Shown one piece after another: positions 1 to 14,160 of a stretch of 64,000 nucleotides of DNA. The notes beneath the pieces are model-generated. The model was not told the DNA's origin, ran no database searches, and worked only from the letters and a program-made list of their open reading frames with translations. Each line of letters begins with the position of its first letter. Position 1 is the stretch's first letter. A program made the position numbers and the translations under genes. Origin of the DNA: Mytilus edulis (lineage: Eukaryota; Mollusca; Bivalvia; Mytilida; Mytilidae); assembly GCF_963676685.1 (NCBI RefSeq), contig NC_092357.1, forward strand, positions 64,893,957-64,957,956, written 5' to 3'.

Positions 1-1542
1 ATATTACTGGAAAAAACCTTCAGTAAAAATTGTTAGACAGTCATTAAGGTTTATGACTCCTTCTGTAGCCATTTTTGTAAGAATTTTTCAAACTTCAATT
101 GTATCAAAACTACAGATATAATGAATAATAGAGATAGGCCATTTAGTACATATACCAAGGGGAAACTTGTTGGAAAGCATAATTATTTACTGTTTCATTG
201 CATTTACTAGAAAAAGAGTACTTTGTGGCAAATGAACCAAGATTTTTATAGAAATCCACAGCCTTCAATACAGAGATTTTCGTTATAAAATTTGAAACAT
301 AGATAACCAACTTGCTTTTCTATGATGTGCTAGTGTTCATTTTCTACAAAATGTTGTAACTAACCTGAAAATTCCGAAATACCTCGTGCTGAATCATTAA
401 ATTCGAGCGCACCCTTAAAGGTGTACTTGATTTGTTCCATATTTGTATGTGTTTAAACCAATAACTACATTAATAAACTTGTTTTTAGGAAATCAATGCT
501 AGCACTGCTTGCAATAATCATATACCTATCAGTCATCAAATTGCCAAATATGAGAGTACTAGGATAAAGGCTGTGGATTTTCTATAAAATTTCCATATGT
601 TTAGCATTGAATCAACACAGGCGGTTTTTAGTTATTCCTGTTTATTTTTACTGTCAGATTTTAACATATCACTCCCGATTAGGATCTGAGCATCCTTAGT
701 ATGTTTGAGTAGCTTAAAATGTTCCACTATTGGAATGTTTACCACTATTTTTGTATTCTTGTAACTAATTTCAACCAAAAGCGCTTCGGACACATGGAAT
801 TTGTAAAGTGCTGTATTCCCTTGTTTACATTACTAGGAAATCAGGACCTTATTACCCTTCGGGAGTTTAACCCAAATTTTTGATGCGGTTCGTGTTGCTC
901 ATTTTTTTCTTTTTCTTTCTGTGTTCGGTTTCATTATATTGGTTGTTTTCGTCGTTTTTTGTTGGACTTTTATTGTTTTTAGTTTGGTTTTGGTTGTACT
1001 CTTGGTATATTCTTTATTATTTACTTTATATCTCACATATACTCTGGTTTAGCTATATTTACATACTAGTATACATATATACACGCATGAATTCAAACAT
1101 GGATTTCCTTTTGTTTATAGTTATATGTATATGATCGTATATCTTTTGCACACATGCAGTTATATGCAAGGCCGTTCATGCTAGTATGTTAATTGTATCT
1201 TTGGACTTTTCGTAATTTGAATGTTCTTTTCAGTATGTTATTTTTAAAATACGATTTTTTATCTAACCGATATAAACATAAATGTTACAGCTAACGTCCC
1301 TATAATCGGTCTTTCGGTAAAATTGATAATTATAAAGTGAAATTATCAGATATTAAACAAATACTACAATTTATATCCACTCAGCAACAGTTTTAACATT
1401 AATCAATAACATATTTCATTTTAATGTTATTCGTTGATCTAATCCAACCATAAACTACATTCTTAAAAATAAAGCAAACATTTAAGTTGTTAAACAAATT
1501 GCGAAATAGTATCTCACAAATAAAGAAACTAATGCCTAGTAG

Positions 1543-1548
1543 TTTATT
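1543..1548 (-). promoter_or_regulatory. Poly(A) signal of the aldo-keto reductase gene
   Basis: AATAAA on the minus strand, about 80 nt beyond the stop codon at 1627-1629. It is the first canonical hexamer after the stop. Confidence 0.5.
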
Positions 1549-1626
1549 AACTCTAAATTCAAAATTACAAATTATACATATTAAACTATATTTTAAACAA
1601 TATCAGTTTAATTTCATCATCTTTCT

Positions 1627-4600
1627 TTAGCCAGTCCAAGGCATTTTACAAGGATTCCAGGTACATGACTTGTCAGGGAAACTATTCTGTAAAATAAATT
1701 GTAATCATATAAAACAATTTGTTTATAATATGGCATGCTTAGGGACGACATCAAAAGATCAATGTAAGATAAAAAAAACACTTAATTCAAATAGTTTGGG
1801 GTGGGGGGTTGAACTGCTGCAAGATTTGGTTATCCGACATTAATTTTTACATATATCCATATGGGTCAATCAATTTTTCCCAAATTAAGTTAAGAGGGGG
1901 GTGAGGGGGTCAGTGAAAAAACTATGTGAATTAACTTTCTTATCCTTCATTGAACTTTTGATGTCGTCCCTTAGGATTTAAACAATAGACAACTTTCGAG
2001 TTCGATGCATTTCCGCCAAAAACTTTGGTTATGGTGCACATCATTCGTGCGTTTAGGGGTGTTTAGTGTGACAATCTGTATACACGAGGCAATCGGATTA
2101 AAATTTCCTATCCTGACTCGAAGTGGCTGCGTACTTGTACATTCCGCACAGTCTAACGGAAATTACACTTTAGCAGGGGTTTTACTGACAATCGGAAGAC
2201 GAGCAAAAGTAACAATATTTCTATTACCAAGTCACCTCTGAGGGTCCTTGACTTATTAGTAGTTGTTATATGTTGTCGATATTCCAGTTTGTTTTTTCGG
2301 AAAATTAATATGAAAGTCATTGTTAAGAAAAACACAGACTATCAAGATTCCAAATAGCATGAGGCATTATTTAATGTCGATCTCTTTCTTAATATCACGA
2401 TAACTATGCTACGCAAGATCGGCTTTATGTTCTCAGGTGTTTTACAAAATAATGCCAAGCTATAATCAAGATCAAATGTACTTTCCGTTTAACACTCCTC
2501 TCATACATCTTGTTCAAGAATATAACTTTGAGAATGAAACCGGGAATTGAGTCAAAGAGACAAGACCCCACCAAAGAGTAGAAAACAGCCCAAGGCCACA
2601 AATGGGTCTTCAACACAGCTAGAAACCACGCACCCAGCTCCGTGCTTCGGTTTCAGCAAGAAATTTGTTTTCAGTAATTTGATTTCAATTTTTTAACCCA
2701 TTAACTTACTAATACGGCCATATCGTCATCCGCTATAGTCCAATCAAATACTTTCATGTTCTCATCTATTCGATTTGGTTTTCCAGATTTTGGTATGGTA
2801 ATAAACCCATGTTGTATACTCCATCTTATAAGGATCTGTGCTGTTGACTTGTTGTACCTATAAAACATGAGATTACTTTATCATTTTCCCTTTCTTCATG
2901 AAAAGAGAGAGGCGGAGGATACCAAAGAGACATTCAAACTCATAATTAAAACAAAACAAACAAAATATTTGTTTAAGGTGGTACCCAACACTTTCACTAA
3001 AATTAATTTGGCTCGTTTAATTTTCATAAAATTTTGATAAAGTATTTACTTTGACCCTTTAACCAAAATATATAAATTTCAAAAATTTTGAACCAACCAT
3101 TTTATCAGGTAATATATCAGATTGACAAACACCAATTTTGATCATTGAGAAGCTTAATATTCCCTTTACAACACAACGTTATTAAAACGTTTGGCTGATT
3201 TTATAGAGTTATCTCCCTGTAGTGTTAGATACCACCTTAAGACTAACAACAGTATAGAAAACACAATACAGGAAAGAAACTCAACGATTCGCTATAAACC
3301 TTATACAAATCTCACTATTTTAGTTGTCATGAGCAAACAACGTGTACAACTAGTGAACTAGGAACTGGTGAGCCAATTATGTTGAACTTTAAGTTGATGC
3401 ATTGCCTCACATTGATGTTTTTGACTGGTATTCTGTATGAAGTCTAAGATTGAAACTTGGAACATCTGTAAACTACCGTCAGTCCTTACTTACATTCCCG
3501 AGTAGAGTCTACGTATTTTTTTCTCACGATCATAGTGCTCTCGGTATTTTCTTAAAATACCTTTCACACAGCGTAATCATTTTTATACTAGCTAAAGGTT
3601 GCATGAAAATACTAGTCGATTCCGTTTAATCTTTTTTCAACATATACTGCAAGAATGTGTACTTTGTGGCACACTTATTGCTTGCAAGGCAAATTCAAAC
3701 TCGCAATCTTCGCGTTCTCTAAAAAATTATGAATGAATTGGTCGTCTTTGGCAATCAACATCTTCAAAAATTCATGTATAAAGCTGTTGCATCAACCTCT
3801 TAAAAAAATCATTTATCAAACATTAGCATCAACCTCTTGGAAGATTTAAATATCATAGCTGTGGTAAAGTAAATTAAAAAAAATGGACAGTAAGGACAAC
3901 TTATTTTAAAGTGGCATGCTAAAACATCTGATAAAATGTTTGCTCTTGAACGAATGATGTGTAATGTAAATGTTCCGGACCATATGAGTATTTGGACCAT
4001 ACGCGTATGGTCATGACCATATGGGTATATACTCATATGGTCGGGGTAATTAACATTCTGTTACAGCTGACTTGTAATACTTCTAAACTCTACATATGGT
4101 ATGACCGCTCATTAAAAAGACGCTATCATATAGGTAATTTGATTATAATATTATGATAAAAAGATTAGCTAAATAAAAATTAGAAGTTTCACAAAGTGTA
4201 TTTTAGTTACTTGCCAAAATTACATTTTATACCGATGGTCATTACCGATGACAAATGCCGATTTGTTATTACGGGTCAATTGCAATATGTCGACTTAAAT
4301 AATTAAATTCCAAAAATTGCTTAATGAACTGTTACACAAGACGTTACTGGAAAGTAACGTAATTTATTTTAAATGTCTTGTGAATATGGTGTATTGCAGT
4401 CATTTTGTGATATTTGAGATCTAGTAAGAGCTTCTCAAAAACACCGTAGAGATCAGAATGGGCAAAGACATATCACTGTACACAGCTGCAAAAAGACTAG
4501 CTTTTCCCTACCAAAACTCACAAAAGCAAAAAAAAGCCATGATACCGTGTGTTAGTAAATGTCATCCCAATTCTACATGCAAGAATGTAACTAGCGATGA

Positions 4601-7600
4601 AAACTAACTATTGCATCAATATTTAATTTTTACGTAATTTTGAATTATAAAATTAACAAACTGTCATGTAACCATCATTGTTTTTTAGATAAAGTTTTTG
4701 TATTAAATTCAAACGTTTATAATGTAATTTGAAAAAAAATATTTAAATGGTCTAAATACTCATATGGTCCGGTCCGTTAAAACCAAACGAGTATTATACT
4801 CATATGGTCCGACCATATGAGCATACGCGTATGGTCGGACCATATGAGTATACGAATATGGTCATGACCATACGCGTATGGTCCAAATACTCATATGGTC
4901 CGGAACATAAATAAATAACAATATAAGAACAAACCATACGTACTTGTTAGCAATTTTCACAAGTGTAGGATCATCAAATCGTTGTCCTTTAACCAAAGGA
5001 GAATATCCCATTACGGTAATTCCCTTCTCTCGACAGTATTTCACTATTTCCGATTTCTGTTGCCATGGATGCAGTTCAATCTGGTTCACTGATGGTGTTG
5101 GAAGCCCAGCAGATTCTAAACCCTCCAAATGTTGAACCCCAAAATTAGAAACACCTACTGATCTGTAAATCAAAAGATAAACAGGAATACAAAAACCATA
5201 TTCAAATTGCCGACATTGTGTGCAATTTTTTTTACTTTTGAGCTCAATGGAGAACAACTCCTCAGTAGGACAAAACAGGTGGTACAAGCATTGTGTGTTG
5301 TGTGATATCGAACATTGTGCGTACATTAAAGGGGTACTACCTACGAGATATATACACTTTATTCTTTTTGTTCAATATATGATCGATTAGAAAGAAAAAA
5401 AAACGTATTTTCGTGTGTATTTGATTTCGTTGTTATAAAAAATGCATACACGCCTATATTATTTGTGATTCGACGTACAATGTCAGCACAAACTTGTATC
5501 CCATGAATAATAATTGTCTGGTAGCAGTCGACATTCATATCCTTAGTCCTAGTTGATCCTCTTTGCTGAACCTACCTATTGGTTTTATAAAACTATATAG
5601 AAAAATATGAAAAAGCTGGTTGCTCGTATGATTTTCCTATCCTTTACGTGGAACTGACGATTCCGCGAATTCCTGTCTCGTTTTTCGTCTGTTCTTATTT
5701 AGTATCTTCATTTTTCCTGCCTCATGATGTAATAATAAACTTTTTAAAATATCACATCTTCCTATATCTATGACATCCATTACCTGACCAGACCTTTCTG
5801 TTTCAACTCTAGCATAGCTTTGTATGTTTCCACAACTTGACCACTGCTTGGTGAATGTATCAAATACAGATCTACGTACTGTAAATCAAGCCTTGAAAAT
5901 AACACATATTTAGGATTTAGATCTTAGTAAAATGGACGTACATAACCCCATAAAATATGTGGAACGTTTACTTCCGCGTTTATCTTAAATACGTTCTAAA
6001 CCTTTTTAGCAGAGACATGAAAGAATACAAACATTGATTACTAATGCATTAATGGTTTGAATTGCTTTTTTAACAAAATGTCTTCGTCAAATATTTATAA
6101 TTAAAACATTTCGCATTATCTAGGTTATCTGAGACAAAGACATCACTTTTAATAGCTTCTTTGATGGGTCGAGTCGTGTTACTCAATCTACAGTTTTATA
6201 TTTTGTGTTTTGTGTCTTTTTTGTTTTTGTTTTTTCCCATTGCGTTATCAGTACGTCCTTGACTTGTGCGTTTTTGTAACCTTGTGGTATTATCTGCCTT
6301 TCTTTAATTAATAAACAAACCATTTTTTTCAGTTCCACTCAGTTCAGTTTGACAAAAATAGTGAACGAAAAACAAATATGGGAACCACTAAATTACAGGC
6401 TTGGAACAAGTACAAATACAAATTTAACATTTATAGATTAATATAAAAAAAAAGAAGATATGGTATGATTACTGTGTTTAACAGCATATCATTAAAAGCG
6501 GTAAAAATAGCAAGCATGTAATTAGCATATCAAAATTCCTTTTGGTTCATTTAGATGTTTTATTCTCAAAACATTCACTTGATTATTCTAGTGTCTAAAG
6601 TTAAAAGATGTTCCAATGGCTTTAAATTTTTTCATTTAAAGATTATAAACTTTTCATTGAAGTGCATAAACGTGTTTGCAACATTCTAATAAACGTGTTT
6701 GCAACATTCTAATTATAACATGTAGCTCATTTCAAAATGCATTAATTAGATGAGTAGCAAAATTATTTATTTTTACAGTTGACGCATGTTTCTGTGCGTT
6801 AGCTATGCAAACTACTGGCAATTGTTTAAGGAATGACTGTAATATTTTTTCTGTCTATGAAGAAATAACATAAACAATTTGGTGCACACTGAATAACGCG
6901 CGTAGCGGGTTATTTAACAATGTGCACCACATTTTTTATGTTATTTTGAATAGACAGAAAAAATCTTACAGTCATTTCTTATAATTTAATTCTAAGTTCC
7001 ATTTTAAACCGTAGAAAACCATGAAAAAATGTTGATGACGTTACGGTCACATGACTAAATTATGTCTATGGTTTGATAACAAAATAACGTAAGCCAATCA
7101 GAAGACGCGTTACATCCAAAATTAAATTATAAAAGAATAATTGTTTACATCTCTACATGTTAAACTGCTATTTACAAAGCTACTATGTTATGTAATCTAT
7201 GAATATTGTGTTAACAAAAATTATAAAAAAATACACATCTATTTCCATGAAAAGCCATCTGTAAATTGTGGATAGGTGCAAAACTTACTATGGAGTTTGT
7301 TTGGTTACTATGGAGTTTGTTTGACTGTGTGGAAGTATTATTACAGAGGCATATACAGTCACATATTCTATAGTATTTGATTATTTAAAGATTCACGTAG
7401 GGAAAGTTAAAACTACAATGATCTTTACCAAACATATTTTTTTCATTGAACTCCCTGTGGGACTTTACATGTACCGTATGTCTAGTATGAATTTGTAGGT
7501 TGCCTTTATGATGCATTCATATATATTATAACTTGAAACTCTGGCGTGCGATCCACCCTTGTTCAATCCGATTTTTTTAGTCCTGATCTTGAGCGGATTC

Positions 7601-9048
7601 CTAAAGAAAAAATCTGAGGACACGAATACCCGTGCATAAGCTTTGTATTATTCAAATATATAATAGGTACATGCCTCTAGAACGTTAAGTAATTCACTGC
7701 CAAAATTCAAATTCTGTCTGCGTGTTGTGATTCTTATCATTATGTTTGAATTTCATAACATTTGGATAAGGAAAGACACTGTTAAAGTGCGTAAACGACG
7801 CAAAAAATATGGGCGATTTAGAGCTAGACATGTTTGCTCTATGCCCCTGTAAAGTATGACACCTGTCTTTTGTTAAACATTAAATTGGTCCCGTTTTGTT
7901 TGGCTTGTCTGGCTTGTTTTACAAGATTACTGTTTCATTGACATATGACCCAGATCTTCATTTATTCGATGTATAAATGATGGTAGGTATATATATATGT
8001 ATAATAGATTTGTGTTTCTCACTTGAATAGCGGCTTCCAAAACCAAAAATAATAATATAAAATGTTGAATAAAGAATATCTTACATTTTCAAGCTGCGGT
8101 TAAATATTTTCTTACACCGACTGTATCCATTATCCCATAACTTGGTGACAACGAATACGTCTTTTCGATCAAATCCGGATTTCTTTATACCCATACCGAC
8201 ATCGGCTTCATTTCTAAAATGCAATAATTTCAAATTAAAACCCGTATGTACCGCACGACATGATTTTGTAAAAAAAGGATCTTGATTAAAAGCCTCTCAT
8301 CTATTTGTCTTATTTTCGAAAGAATTTTTAACTATTTTTATCCATTTTGTCCATTAATATATCCTTTTTATTCCAGCTACCCATTTTTCTTTTCATTTTT
8401 TTTCATTTTTCTTTCTTTACTTTTTTGCCTTTTAATATTCTTCACTTTTCGCCAATTAATACTGCTTAATATATGAACCCCTTTCAGACCTCTAAAGTAA
8501 TTCAGGATGTCGATTTCTTAATGATTGCAACTTTAAGTGATACGCCCTCATTTTTCGTGGCCCCTGTATCCACCCCCTGTTAATCAGAAGCTTAAAAAAT
8601 ATTTAATATAATGGGTTGCTGTCTTTTGAATATCCATGTTATTAAAATGTGTCCATCTAATGATAAATATAGTCATGCTAATACAAAAACAAATATCTCG
8701 CCAACAAAAGATAAATGGGTGGTGCCTACCGACCGTGCCAGGGCTGTATTGCCAGTCAAGGTCGTCAAAAACTTTCATTTGTTGTTGGGTGGTGGCAAAT
8801 ATCAAGGAAATCACCAATCCCTAATAATTATATACATGTTCATGTACATGTACCAACCCATAAAATTCAGCCGTATCTATTAGTTGATATCCTTTCGATA
8901 GAGCGTACTGGACTGCTTTTTCTGCCACTCCTCCGCTCCCAGACGATGCTTCATACATACCAAGACCAAACATTGGCATACACACTCCATCGTTTAAAGT
9001 CAATCTAGAGGTTATGTCTGTTGCAATAGATACCATTCTTTTCGTCAT
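1627..9048 (-). CDS. Aldo-keto reductase, 6 exons, 284 aa
   Basis: NAD(P)H-dependent aldo-keto reductase, a soluble TIM barrel that reduces aldehydes and ketones. Minus-strand exons: 9048-8858, 8213-8085, 5891-5784, 5162-4944, 2857-2710, 1686-1627 (stop). All introns are GT-AG and the lengths sum to 855 nt, so the phase closes exactly. Catalytic tetrad as seen: D58 and Y63 (LIDTAEFYG), K88 (VVTKLW), H119 (LYLIHSP). Family signatures follow: GVSNFG after the fourth junction and IPKSGKPNRIDEN near the C-terminus. The protein ends CKMPWTG. The length matches the short ~280-residue AKRs (AKR4/5-like or prostaglandin F synthase-like); the substrate cannot be told. ATG 9048 is the only start that gives a normal N-terminus before the first strand (LNDGVCMPMFGLG). 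The introns carry several MITEs, one ending 36 bp from exon 4. The ORF fragments around exons 1 and 4 are exon plus intron read-through. Confidence 0.93.
1742..1970. mobile_element. PIF/Harbinger-like MITE in AKR intron 5
   Basis: The terminal inverted repeats start GGGACGACATCAAAAG and are nearly perfect for about 35 bp. Each end is flanked by TTA (1739-1741 and 1971-1973). A 3-bp TWA target duplication with G-rich termini is typical of PIF/Harbinger elements. No ORF, so non-autonomous. Confidence 0.65.
2977..3236. mobile_element. TTAA-flanked MITE in AKR intron 4
   Basis: The termini GGTGGTAcCcAACAC and its complement sit between TTAA tetranucleotides (2973-2976 and 3237-3240). TTAA target sites point to piggyBac or Kolobok mobilisation. 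The right end carries the AGAGTTATCTCCCTGTAGTG stretch that I recognise from other mussel loci. Confidence 0.65.
3970..4908. mobile_element. Non-autonomous DNA element with ~70-bp palindrome-rich TIRs
   Basis: Left end 3970-4042 and right end 4838-4908 are inverted copies, identical over about 53 bp (GTTCCGGACCATATGAGTAT onward). Each arm is itself built of short palindromes (CATACGCGTATG, CATATGAGTATA). The AT-rich interior has no ORF. It lies inside AKR intron 4 and ends 36 bp from exon 4. A target duplication is not clear; AAAT-like sequence lies on both sides. Confidence 0.7.
6828..7136. repeat. Dispersed repeat with a 153-bp hairpin, copy 1
   Basis: 6828-6980 folds into one long imperfect hairpin (arms contain TTTTTTCTGTCTAT and AACATAA), tip GCGCGTAGCGGG. 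The following 150 bp (to 7136) match 28500-28650, so hairpin plus tail is one dispersed family. No coding potential. It lies in AKR intron 2. Confidence 0.7.
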
Positions 9049-10908
9049 AATAAACTATCCTAAAATTGAACAAAAAACACAACCATTGCAACAAATGAAC
9101 TTCCGTTACTTAAGTTAGCGTAATATTTCCGACAGAACGTACCGCAAAATTTATTGTGTAGATTATTAATTTAACATAATATTTCCAACAGTCATTGAAT
9201 GTATACAGAAAAGATAGTGAGCAAAGTGTATCCTAGATGATAGGTTTTATGCACATTGATATCTATACATATGTTTGTCTTGACAACGACAAAGTTTATA
9301 ATTCGCCTTGTTGACTATTAATATTTTCCCCAATAATCATGATAATCAGAGAATCTTTAAATCATCTCAAATTGTAATAATTGAGAAACACTTTATACCA
9401 AAGCCACGCCTAAAAATAGTTTGGTGGCTAAAACCCTACCCAAAGGTAGAGAGATGTGGGCAGGAAAGCATTTTGTTCGGCAAATGTATTTTAGTCTTAA
9501 TTGATGCCTATCTGAGTGACTAAAAAAAACTTCCACATCAATCATGAAAATAAAAGATGGTTTTTTTTTCTAGGTAGGCACGGTTAGTTCTTAAAAGTCG
9601 TAAAAAATGCAAACAAAACAAATCTCCAACTTGAACGTTATCTCAGATCTTCAAAAGATAACGTATAAACAATTAATCAATATTTCTATCTGTTAAATAT
9701 AATGTCATTAATCTAAATGTTATTGTTTAGTCTATATTTTACAAACTTTTCAGTACCACAAAGTCAAGATACTAGAAGTCCCCTACTACATGTCCTAATT
9801 ATTGTAATTTATACATGTATCTTTGCAATAACCGTAATTACTTGATACAAGTAAGATAGATGATAGATAATACATTTAATTCCAGGCTAACGCCCTCGTG
9901 ACGTCGGTGTTTCCAATACCTCTGTACCATATAAAGTATATCGTTTTGAAAAAAAATTAACCGAAACGAGCACGGGGGCTAATAAGTGAAGGGCCTGGTG
10001 GGTTATTTCCGTTCTTTGTGATCGGTGCATTTTCGCTATCGTGACGCGTTTTTCTACAGATTTGTTTTTATATTTTCGTGATCCGTGATGATGGAAATTT
10101 ATTTTCTCAATCTGTTTATCGTGATTGACAAAAAAATCAACTCATGACTTGTGATGAACCCCACCCCCCTTTCTGCAATCGCTATCCTACATTGGCATTT
10201 TATATAGAATAGCGACTGTCATTGACAGTTAAACCTCATCTGACGCACTAAATAAGTCATTTTATTGCTTGGCAAAATTTTGGTGTGTAATTCCCTTGTT
10301 CTATATTTTGACATAAAGAGCGAAACGTTATTTGAAAATACTAGACAGACATTTAAAAGAATCATTATACCGTAGAAGCTGAAAATTGTCATGCCAACAG
10401 TGATCCTTCTCAATTAGAAGTTTCTACTTTCCTTATCAAGCAAGATTCATTAATAAATTATAGCTTGTTATCTCACCTTGTAAAATGAATTGGTTTGTTT
10501 ACATTCTACTTTCACTTTCACTTCACAAAATTACTCCCCTTTAGTAAACCTAAATACCAAAATGAATAGTGTCTAACATTTAACAAAAAAGAACCCTTGC
10601 CAATATCACTCTTACAATAGTGTTTATTTGACATTTATTTTGGAGGGTTCGGATGGGGTTTACAATAGGCTTTATTTAGAATAACTTGATGTGTAAAACA
10701 TAGAGAATATAAAAAGGCATAAAAAAAAATAATGGATAAAAAACAGAATTATGGCCCGGTGTTCTCAAATAAAAAAAAAATATGCAAAAATTAAGAATAG
10801 AGAAAAATGACATAAACAATATTAAACTTAAGAATGAAAAGATGGCCCCCTTTTTCCCCACCTGCACTAAGTCTTACTCCCATTCAGTTAATCATCTATA
10901 AAAAAAAT

Positions 10909-11410
10909 TATAGAAGTTGTATGATTGCCAAGGAGACAGATTTTCACAAGAGACCAAATGACACAGAAGTTAATAACTACATGTATAGGTCATGACAAAA
11001 TAAACGTTACAAAATTAAAAGTGTACAAAAATATGAACGAGAAAAAAAAACATTTTACACGGCAACAAACATGACAAACGACAACAACTGAATTGCAGGC
11101 TCTTTACCTGTAACGGGCACATACATACATCATGTGGCTCGATTAAACATAAAAGCAGGATCCAACCCTCCCCTTTTTTTTACCTGGGACAGCGGTGTAA
11201 CAGTACAACACGTCAAGATAAAACTATAAAAGTAAGTTGAAAAAGGCTTAACTCAACATACGGGTACAAATAGAAGATCATTAAAAAAAACCACACAGAG
11301 TGTACGTGGCATGATACTTGTACACCCAAACAACAAAAAGACACTAGGAACAGATCTGAGAGTACTTGCAGTAACTGACAGAAAGTACGAAGCCAAAACC
11401 AACTAATAAA
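10909..11410 (+). repeat. Mussel dispersed repeat (TATGATTGCCAATGAGACA family)
   Basis: One of about ten diverged copies of a family marked by (A)n-GAAGATGTGGTATGATTGCC, then GACACAGAAATTAACAACTA, then ACCTGGGACAG-GTGTAACAG. This long copy keeps all three blocks. Other copies are listed separately; the shared order shows a single parent element of at least 500 bp. Confidence 0.75.
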
Positions 11411-11931
11411 ATATCATGCATCTAACATATATTATAATAATTAGCCTTCAAGTTGCATTAGGTGTCCGACTGAATTTTCCGCGCAAACAATAATAATATG
11501 ATGGGTTTTTGACTTAAATCGGCAAATACCTCATATTATAATTTAGGATGCTCTAGAAACTGTGGGATATATGCAAATGAGACAGCAATCAAGCGATAAA
11601 CATAATCAATTAGTTGCGAATAATTCTTTTTATCTTTTTAAGACAACTATGGGTGACGTATTACACTTAACAACATATGGTTTACTTTTACAAATTGTGA
11701 CTTGAATGGAGAGTTGTCTCATTGGCAGTAATATCACATCTTTTTGAAAATTTGTAACCGTTATTTGATAATTATGTGTGGGGTCGTATTTATTCTTTTT
11801 TCTTTGTATACACATGTTTTGTGTACCTTCTCACATTTGGAAAATCACTGATTCTACACGTCTACAAAATCTTCTTTTTCTTATTCCAAATTGAACGTCA
11901 CTGTCAATTGCTTTTGTAGATATTATTATTT

Positions 11932-12067
11932 ACATAGTGTGCTAGTGACCTAATACGGTATAAATGGGGTCAGTAAATTCCATATGGGGTGAGAGCGAAG
12001 CTCGAATCCCCATATGGAATTTACTGATCCCTTATATATACCGTATTACGTCACTAGCACACTATGT
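11932..12067. repeat. 136-bp long hairpin, tip GCGAAGC
   Basis: Two ~62-bp arms (ACATAGTGTGCTAGTGAC at the base, AGTAAATTCCATATGGGG near the tip) are nearly complementary, closing on GAGAGCGAAGCTCG. The GCGAAGC core is known from DNA biophysics as an exceptionally stable mini-hairpin. No ORF of note and no obvious target duplication. Confidence 0.8.
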
Positions 12068-14160
12068 AACGAATTTATCTTACCGACTATCTAAACGTGT
12101 AAAATTTAGACTAGTGACCTCTCAAAATGAGCAAGTCTTCAATACAGTTAGCATTAACATGATTAAGAAACTTTGATCCTCCAAAAACAGATGCCAACAA
12201 TGACAACTTGTTAGATTTAAATCTGTTTTATGAATTTATTTCACTTTATCATCACTTGCTCCGTCTGTTGAAACCTTTAAGATTTTTTTCTCAGTACTGG
12301 GTGGTTTTTTTTTCTAAAGGGACCTACATGACCTAACACCACTACTTACCGTGTATGAAATAAGCCCCGCCTCCTTATTACCTTATATGGAATATAAAGG
12401 GACGTAATCTTCCTATATCTACGTAATTCCACTACTAACCGTGTATGACATTAACCCCCGCCTCCCAACTAACCTAATATTAAATATACACGGTTTCCAC
12501 GAGGACGCTTTTAACCAATCATATTCCTAGAAATGTATAGGAGGTAAGATAAAGGAATTAAGATATTAATTGAAGTCGAAATCTGACATATCATATCTTG
12601 TCATCAGAGCCCCACGTTCACATATTTATTTGAGTCTTTGAGACTGATGCATATGCAAAGCAAAAAAAAAAGGGGGGGGGTCCCATTTGCTTTTCGTTCA
12701 TCTGGCCTGAACCATTTCGGCTTCATTGGAGGTACCAGGGAAATATTCCCAGCCGGCACAGCTCCAGTCCATCATTTGACTTACTTGGCAAATTGGAGAC
12801 TGCATAGACTAGATAGAAAGTCATGAAAGCTCCCTCTTTTATGATACCAATGAGGGAGCCTCAGCTGTAGCTGCTCGAAATGAGTTCCAAACTGTCACTG
12901 TTCTTCAAACTGACACTACTTCCGGATTATAATCCACGGATATTTCCTTTCATTGATCATGCCTCGAGTGTACAATACTAATAGCAAACAAATCGAATCA
13001 ATTGCAGAGACATTCCAATAATTTCTCTTTACTTTACATCAGCTCTGGGACCAAATCGATCAGAGAGAACTTAATTTGTTTCATCGCAGAGATCAAAACC
13101 AATCATTTGGCACATAACAAGCGATGAACTATCAATAATTTGTTTTTTGGAAAGGAAATAATCTTTTATCCTAAATGTGTTTAAGAATTTGGAAAAACTG
13201 CAGACAAATTAGAAGCTAACTATTGGTAGTGATAATGCACCGAGGTTACATGTATTTTCAAGATTTAGTAAATTAGATTATGGAAAAACTGCAGACACAT
13301 TATAAGCTCTCAATTACATGTAACATACGACGAGACTATTTTCAAGATTCGGTAAACCACATTGAATGACGAATAAATCATAATATATAAAACAAAATCA
13401 GTGTTTTTTATGCGCTTATTTAAAGATTTTGTGATTCTACGTGTAAAATTGATGTAGTTGATCGGAAATACAGGATTCAACGGAACAGAAATGCAGTGCA
13501 TACTATCACTTAGTTAATTATGTGTACGACTTTTGTCGTGTATGTTTTTCAAGCACTTTTTAAGAACATGCGATAGATTTGACGAGAAGCAGTTATTTAA
13601 ATTTACGATTCATAATTTTTCTTTCTATCTGGTATCTTTTAAACAGTGTTGAAGTTTGGAACAATCGAAAAGGAACATTTGAGGAGATCTACATATTAAA
13701 GCCATTATAAATTGAATTATTTTAATTAACTCAATGTACATGTATTTGTCAAAATACCATTGACCAATGATAAACCATAACAAGGAACAGCTACTCTACT
13801 TCTAAAGGGATTCAATGCAAAAGTGATTTCGTTTAAGAAATATGTTAATCGTTATTCAATTTAGAGGACTACTGCTTTGCAAAGTCTGTATTTGAACAGA
13901 TATAAATAAGGAGGTCAAATGTTTGAACACCAAAGTGTGAAAGTTGAATTTCCCGTAAACAAGTATTGATATATGATGTCGTTATTTTTGCTGAAGCCCG
14001 TGTGACTTTAACTGCAAATGTCAATATTCCAATATTAACTTATGTAACAAACATCCCCCTTGCTGTTACTTTTAATTACAGTTCGCTTGGCGTTGTATAT
14101 TTTAAAAACGTAGAAATGACAATATGAGTGCAGGACATTGAATGGCAATATCTGGATACT

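Larger units (their letters stand above)
9049..14160. other. Intergenic region between divergent AKR and Ly6 genes
   Basis: No supported gene in 5.1 kb. It presumably holds the 5' regulatory DNA of both genes, but I see no clear TATA or initiator. It contains a mussel repeat at 10909-11410, a partial reverse copy at about 11640-11750, and a hairpin at 11932-12067. A coding-looking but unrecognised patch lies near 12815-12945. Confidence 0.6.

Noticed and set aside
880-1134. 84-residue hydrophobic ORF
   Set aside because: T-rich repeat DNA (decayed copy of the 25555 family) gives F/L/Y-rich frames by chance.
4862-5326. 154-residue ORF as a complete gene
   Set aside because: It is AKR exon 4 (5162-4944) plus translated intron on both sides.
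12638-12945. Coding-looking stretch (HLANWRLHRLDRKS, then ESSLFYDTNEGASAVAARNE in another frame)
   Set aside because: Broken between frames and unrecognised; perhaps a retro-fragment, too weak to annotate.
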